Positions 60,014-64,000 of a DNA stretch of 64,000 nt are shown piece by piece. Source of the stretch: Novipirellula caenicola (lineage in GTDB: Bacteria; Planctomycetota; Planctomycetia; Pirellulales; Pirellulaceae); assembly GCF_039545035.1 (NCBI RefSeq), contig NZ_BAABRO010000003.1:248001-312000 (forward strand), read 5' to 3'. Numbering within the stretch: position 1 is the first letter of the stretch; every line of letters starts with the position of its first letter. The position numbers were made by a program, and so were the translations under genes. Under the pieces are notes generated by a model, which ran no database searches, was not told the origin of the DNA, and saw only the letters and a program-made list of their open reading frames with translations.

Positions 60014-61642
60014 ATGAGGCATCGAGAAATATCCGCTTTCTCTCGGAAAACAAATGCTCTGCTTGTGATTTCAATCGGGTGCATCTATCTAACTTTTTTT
60101 CATTTGCTATCGGCTTGTTTGCTTGCTGGTGATTTCGAGCAAGTTGCCACCTGGGCGGCCGGTGAAACGGCTGTAGTGTCTGAGCCAGCAGTCCCTCCGG
60201 TGACCTTCACCGAAGCTTCCTGCATTTATACGAGTGACGAAATTGATCTTGAGATGCGATTTCACCTTGCCATTGCCGAGTCGCTCGAAGGGAAATATCG
60301 AAAAGCGGTAAGAGTGCTAGGGCAACTCGATACCGAGGACACAGCTGCTCTTTACGCGGCTGCCATGTGGAATTTCGAGAGTGGTGATGTGGAAGGTGGT
60401 GTTGCGATTCTGGAGGAACTTGCATCTCGATCCGATGCACCCAAAGAAACTAGCAAGTATCTGGCGGCCGGATATCTGCATCTTGATCGAGCGGTTGAGA
60501 GTGAGATGGCTGTCGATCTTTACCTGAGCGAAAACGCAAAGGATTCTTATTCGCATTTTTTGCGAGGACTCGCTATCCTGCGTCAGAATCAACCAGAGCG
60601 AGCAGAACACTCGCTGCGAAATGCGGGTTACGACGAAAGCCAGATGACGCAAATTCAGCAGGTCGCGATGCAGGTTCCGGTCGATGTTGCACAGCGCCTC
60701 GGTACGATCACCGGTACGCAGGCAGCGACAGGGAGTCTTGTGGACAGCCGTAGAATCCCTGACAAGAATTACAACCTGACTATCCTATTCGCTGGCGAGT
60801 TCGACAGCAACGTGCCACTGCAGCCGAAGTTTTCAGGACTCGGATCAAATATCGATTACGAAGACTATCGCTTTCTAATGGCATCGTTCTTAGATCTGCA
60901 GTTGTTGACATCTGATGTCGGTAACCTTGGTCTGGTCGGTAGCACCTACAACACGTTTCAGGTTGACTTGAATCGTTTCAACATTCAGGACTATATGGGC
61001 GGCGCCTACGTGAACGGGCTGCTGTTCGAAAAACTAGTTGGATCCCTCCGATACGAATTTCATCATACTTTGGTTGACGAGTCTCGATTCGCAAGCGAAC
61101 ATCGTCTGACGCCCTCGCTCAGTCGGTTGAGCACGTACGGTCATACGACGATGTTTTACGAGTTCAATCCAGTCGATGCGCGTGCTCCCGCCTTGATTGC
61201 GGCTCAAGAGCAGTCGGCAGAAACCCATCGTTTTGGTGTCACTCAAGCTCTTTACACCTTTGGTGGAAATGGGAGAGTCTATGCGGGTTACCAGTACGCT
61301 GAAACGAACGCGGACGGCTCTGACTTTGACCGTACATCCAATATGGTAACCGGGCGAATCGAGCGGCCATTTTGCGATAGCTGGATTGCCGACTTGGATG
61401 TTCGCTTTGTCTGGGACGACTACGACAATCCCAATAGCCTCGATTTTTTCGGTCGTCCCCGAGACGATGATCGGTTGGAAGTTCGTACAGGATTGCAGAA
61501 AAATTTTGTTCGACCCGTTAGTCTTCGTCTCGACTACACGTACATCAACAACGACTCATCGGACACTGAGAACTTGTTTGGTGTGCAGTTCTACGACTAT
61601 GCCCGACACATTTTCAGCACGCAGCTGATTTTCACACTGTAG
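60014..61642 (+). CDS. TPR plus outer-membrane beta-barrel protein
   Basis: 542 residues from the ATG at 60014, with GGAG six bases upstream. The N-terminal hydrophobic stretch (ALLVISIGCIYLTFFHLLSA) is a signal peptide or anchor. Residues about 70-240 are TPR-like helices (FHLAIAESLEGKYRKAVRVL, YSHFLRGLAILRQNQPERAE). Residues about 260-542 are alternating beta strands rich in Tyr/Phe and end in a terminal strand FSTQLIFTL, typical of outer-membrane barrels. The layout is like SLAM or other TPR-barrel exporters, though this is inference. The FecR-domain gene 45 bp downstream is probably a partner. Confidence 0.78.
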   Translation: MRHREISAFSRKTNALLVISIGCIYLTFFHLLSACLLAGDFEQVATWAAGETAVVSEPAVPPVTFTEASCIYTSDEIDLEMRFHLAIAESLEGKYRKAVRVLGQLDTEDTAALYAAAMWNFESGDVEGGVAILEELASRSDAPKETSKYLAAGYLHLDRAVESEMAVDLYLSENAKDSYSHFLRGLAILRQNQPERAEHSLRNAGYDESQMTQIQQVAMQVPVDVAQRLGTITGTQAATGSLVDSRRIPDKNYNLTILFAGEFDSNVPLQPKFSGLGSNIDYEDYRFLMASFLDLQLLTSDVGNLGLVGSTYNTFQVDLNRFNIQDYMGGAYVNGLLFEKLVGSLRYEFHHTLVDESRFASEHRLTPSLSRLSTYGHTTMFYEFNPVDARAPALIAAQEQSAETHRFGVTQALYTFGGNGRVYAGYQYAETNADGSDFDRTSNMVTGRIERPFCDSWIADLDVRFVWDDYDNPNSLDFFGRPRDDDRLEVRTGLQKNFVRPVSLRLDYTYINNDSSDTENLFGVQFYDYARHIFSTQLIFTL

Positions 61643-61687
61643 CTCTACACGGTTGAACTACCAGGCCCTCTCATCAAGGATAAAATT

Positions 61688-63436
61688 ATGGTCCTACGAA
61701 CATTAAATATGATTGCGTATGTAGCGTTCGCGGTGTTGGCGTGCTTCGTCTCCAATCTTGGTGCGAATGGCCTAGATGCTGAACCGTGGCAAGGTACGGT
61801 CACACTATGCTCTGGAGATGTGATATTGCAACGCGGCGAACAGTCGCTACGTGTGATTCGTGGTGGCGGGTTGAAAGCTGGAGACACGATCAGCACGCGA
61901 AGTGATAGTAGGGTGGCAATGATTCTCGTCGATGGCCCCGTCATTATCCTCAATGCTTCAACGACTGCTGCGATCGAGCAAGTGGACCTTCAATGGCGTG
62001 TAAATATTACCAAGGGGGAAGCGAGAGTAATACATCCTGGTGATACCCAATTGACAGTCGTCAGTGGTGCTTTGGTGCTTGATCTAAAGAGAGCAATCGT
62101 TCAGTTAGAAAAACAACCGGCTGGAGGAGTATTCGAGGTTATCGACGGGGAAGTCGTCGCCCAGTCCATGGTCCACCAAGCATCGATGGTGACCGGTGGG
62201 AACACGTTTGCGGTCGATTCCAGCGGAGTGATTCGACGTGTGGATTCGTCCGGCACTGCTTGGCAATTAAAACCATTTGAGATTCGCTTAGCCGCTGCAA
62301 TGCAGACCGAACCTGTACTACAGCAACCCACACCAGCTGCGCTCGGCGCGTCGGTCAACGACGATGGCAATATGGAAAAGCCATTACTTCAGCCAAATGA
62401 GAGGGAGGAGGATGAACAATTCGTTCAAGCGACACCAATGAACCGTGGTAGTGGAGGTTCGCCGTTATCAGATGAGTCGAGCAGCAGTTCGGCTAGCTTT
62501 TTTGGAGGAAGTAGCTCGTTGAGTCTTGGTGCTCTAGCTGGGGGGACTGGGGCATTTTTTTCAGGTGGAATCTTTTCCGACAACGTGAATTTCTCCAGTG
62601 AATTCGCGACGGTTGCATTAAATGATGGGCCTTTTTCAGCCGGAGATCCGTTCCCTGGCTATATCAATTTCTTGACAGCGGAGACAAAGGTCGCTTTTGA
62701 CGGGGTTGCTTTGTCCTCGAACGAAACTTTGGACATCTTTGGATCCGACACGAGCAAGTACTACTCAATCGGTGCGGGGGCTCGGCCGTCTCAGATAGTG
62801 ATTGACTACGTCGATCAGTTTGCAGCGGATACACACGGCACAAGCGTAAATCCAAAAACAATTTCGATCCTCGGAACAGACCACTACCTCGTAGAGTTTG
62901 ATCAATACAATGTTCCTGACCCGGCAGTACCACCTGGCGCATTAGGGTTCACTGATATCAGAACGAATGTCGATGTTACGGGGCCGGATCCGACGACGCA
63001 GCTTAAGAACGGCATCGTCAATGCGACGCCGCTAATTGATTCTCGTGCTAAGCTGAACGGCGCTGCAACGTTTGTTTTTGGTGATTTCCGCGTCATTCGA
63101 GAGGGGGCAAATGGGATTGCGTTCGCGATCCGGCGGAGTGATCAAGATCGATTAATTGATCCTGAAAATACGTTGAATTTTGATGCTGTTCAACCCAATT
63201 CCGACGTTGAGTTTGTTGACCAGCGAGATCCCAACTTCTCGTCGAGCGTTGATGCCAAGGTTCCAACATCACTTGATCCCATTGGCACAAACTTTCGCGA
63301 TTTAGATTTTGTGCGACGGGCAGCACTTACAACGCTCGTCGCAGACCAGTTAAAAGCCTATGCCAAACGTACAGGGCAGACACGGTTTGTGTTTCAAGAT
63401 CGTATTATCGATATCAGCGGATATCCTGGGCATTAA
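61688..63436 (+). CDS. exported FecR-domain protein
   Basis: 582 residues. An N-terminal signal (MIAYVAFAVLACFVSNLGANG) is followed by a FecR-like region (about 35-195): GDVILQRGEQSLRVIRGGGL, LKAGDTISTRSDSRVAMILV, VNITKGEARVIHPGDTQLTVV and GGVFEVIDGEVVAQS. Residues about 255-285 are Ser/Gly-rich (SSSSSASFFGGSSSLSLGAL). The C-terminal part is a beta-rich domain of unknown type. Proteins with FecR domains sense or present ligands in the periplasm or at the surface. It follows the TPR/barrel gene closely, so the barrel may export or anchor it. Confidence 0.8.
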   Translation: MVLRTLNMIAYVAFAVLACFVSNLGANGLDAEPWQGTVTLCSGDVILQRGEQSLRVIRGGGLKAGDTISTRSDSRVAMILVDGPVIILNASTTAAIEQVDLQWRVNITKGEARVIHPGDTQLTVVSGALVLDLKRAIVQLEKQPAGGVFEVIDGEVVAQSMVHQASMVTGGNTFAVDSSGVIRRVDSSGTAWQLKPFEIRLAAAMQTEPVLQQPTPAALGASVNDDGNMEKPLLQPNEREEDEQFVQATPMNRGSGGSPLSDESSSSSASFFGGSSSLSLGALAGGTGAFFSGGIFSDNVNFSSEFATVALNDGPFSAGDPFPGYINFLTAETKVAFDGVALSSNETLDIFGSDTSKYYSIGAGARPSQIVIDYVDQFAADTHGTSVNPKTISILGTDHYLVEFDQYNVPDPAVPPGALGFTDIRTNVDVTGPDPTTQLKNGIVNATPLIDSRAKLNGAATFVFGDFRVIREGANGIAFAIRRSDQDRLIDPENTLNFDAVQPNSDVEFVDQRDPNFSSSVDAKVPTSLDPIGTNFRDLDFVRRAALTTLVADQLKAYAKRTGQTRFVFQDRIIDISGYPGH

Positions 63437-63763
63437 TGTAATCTCGGTTGACTTAGCAAAATCTTGGATTTTTGAAAGCCAGTCTAGTCGTTAATAGAAT
63501 TTTCTTCGACGGCAGGGTCGGGGGCCATCATCGTTCAGTACTTTGGCGATGGTGCATCAGCTTGATGCGATTTCCCATTAGGCTTCCGTTTTAAAAACCA
63601 GGGTGGACGCGTGTAGAAAACCACTCTTTTTCAATTCTCAAGCATTGCGACCCAGGCGTTTGCTGTTGGTGCTAGTAAAGATGTGACCGCTAGATTGTTT
63701 GCTGGTGCAATTGTGCTTTCTCCGCGTCCTAGGGAAAGCGTATCTGCGACAGAGGAAGTGTTG
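63437..63763. other. intergenic region before the last small gene
   Basis: 327 bp, T-rich, with no recognisable gene or repeat. Confidence 0.4.
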
Positions 63764-63973
63764 ATGGCTGGCAATACTTCAATGAAATTGAACATTGAAA
63801 AGGGGGCTGTAGTTCATGGTGATGACTATGCTTATGCGGTGAATGATGGCTTACAAGCAATCGTTGATCTTGGGGAAAAGAAAGGCTGGAGCGAACAACA
63901 AGTCAAGTCTGAATTGATTTTACAATTTGGTGTCTATCGAACGATCCTTGAACAACACAAAGTTGTCTGGTGA
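63764..63973 (+). CDS. small hypothetical protein
   Basis: 69 residues from the ATG at 63764, with GAGGAA about nine bases upstream; a longer frame from 63683 is unlikely. It reads MAGNTSMKLNIEKGAVVHGD then AIVDLGEKKGWSEQQVKSEL, probably a short beta hairpin and two helices. No family recognised. The next gene starts 16 bp later, so they are probably co-transcribed. Confidence 0.65.
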   Translation: MAGNTSMKLNIEKGAVVHGDDYAYAVNDGLQAIVDLGEKKGWSEQQVKSELILQFGVYRTILEQHKVVW

Positions 63974-63989
63974 GTAATAAAAGGATAAT

Positions 63990-64000
63990 ATGGCACAACC
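63990..64000 (+). CDS. start of a further gene cut by the window edge
   Basis: ATGGCACAACC with AAAGGAT five bases upstream. Only three codons (MAQ) are visible, so nothing can be said about the product. Confidence 0.4.

Noticed and set aside
1-64000. tRNA, rRNA, tmRNA or riboswitch genes
   Set aside because: Reading both strands I found no convincing T-loop, rRNA or riboswitch core; a covariance-model search would be needed to exclude small RNAs.

Overview
The window looks like the chromosome of a marine planctomycete of the Pirellulales (Rhodopirellula-like). The signs are giant exported proteins with a basic N-terminus and an LExRxLL-type motif, DUF1080 lipoproteins, a sulfotransferase, the squalene genes hpnCDE, IS200/RAYT-like transposase relatives and scattered short palindromic repeats. 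This assignment rests on gene content only; no rRNA or tRNA gene was seen.

Layout. 1-3.8 kb: 5' part of a giant exported protein on the minus strand. 4.3-7.2 kb: TPR lipoprotein and glycyl-tRNA synthetase. 7.4-11.5 kb (minus): ABC exporter, an unrecognised glycosyltransferase-like protein and a DUF2585 membrane protein. 11.5-28.2 kb: an apparent inserted island. It is bounded by two 558-bp direct copies of the 3' part of hpnE (11567-12124 and 28215-28772, offset exactly 16,648 bp). It holds a broken and an intact RAYT-like gene and a 4029-residue LamG/Rhs protein. That protein ends in a nucleotidyltransferase-fold domain and is followed 15 bp later by a small acidic gene whose ribosome binding site overlaps the Rhs stop codon. 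I read this pair as a polymorphic toxin and its immunity protein.

28.2-33.2 kb: hpnC-hpnD-hpnE (squalene synthesis from farnesyl diphosphate), divergent from ispH (last step of the MEP isoprenoid pathway), so precursor supply and use sit together. 33.2-42.5 kb: an unknown protein, DUF1080 lipoprotein, sulfotransferase, MazG-like protein, a membrane protein with an ABC ATPase, a small-protein/nucleotidyltransferase pair that may be a toxin-antitoxin system, and holA. 42.7-49 kb: a proline-rich exported protein, mnmG and a rhomboid protease. 49.3-51.6 kb: an unusual HTH-receiver regulator and a histidine kinase. 51.9-55 kb: gatA-gatB. 55.6-57.8 kb: nrfHA (nitrite to ammonium) with an atypical CXXCH first heme site. 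58-64 kb: VOC protein, small conserved proteins, a TPR/beta-barrel protein followed by a FecR-domain protein, and a small protein at the edge.

At least four families of dispersed palindromic repeats lie between genes. The core of one of them also lies in frame inside hpnE and is part of both hpnE copies.
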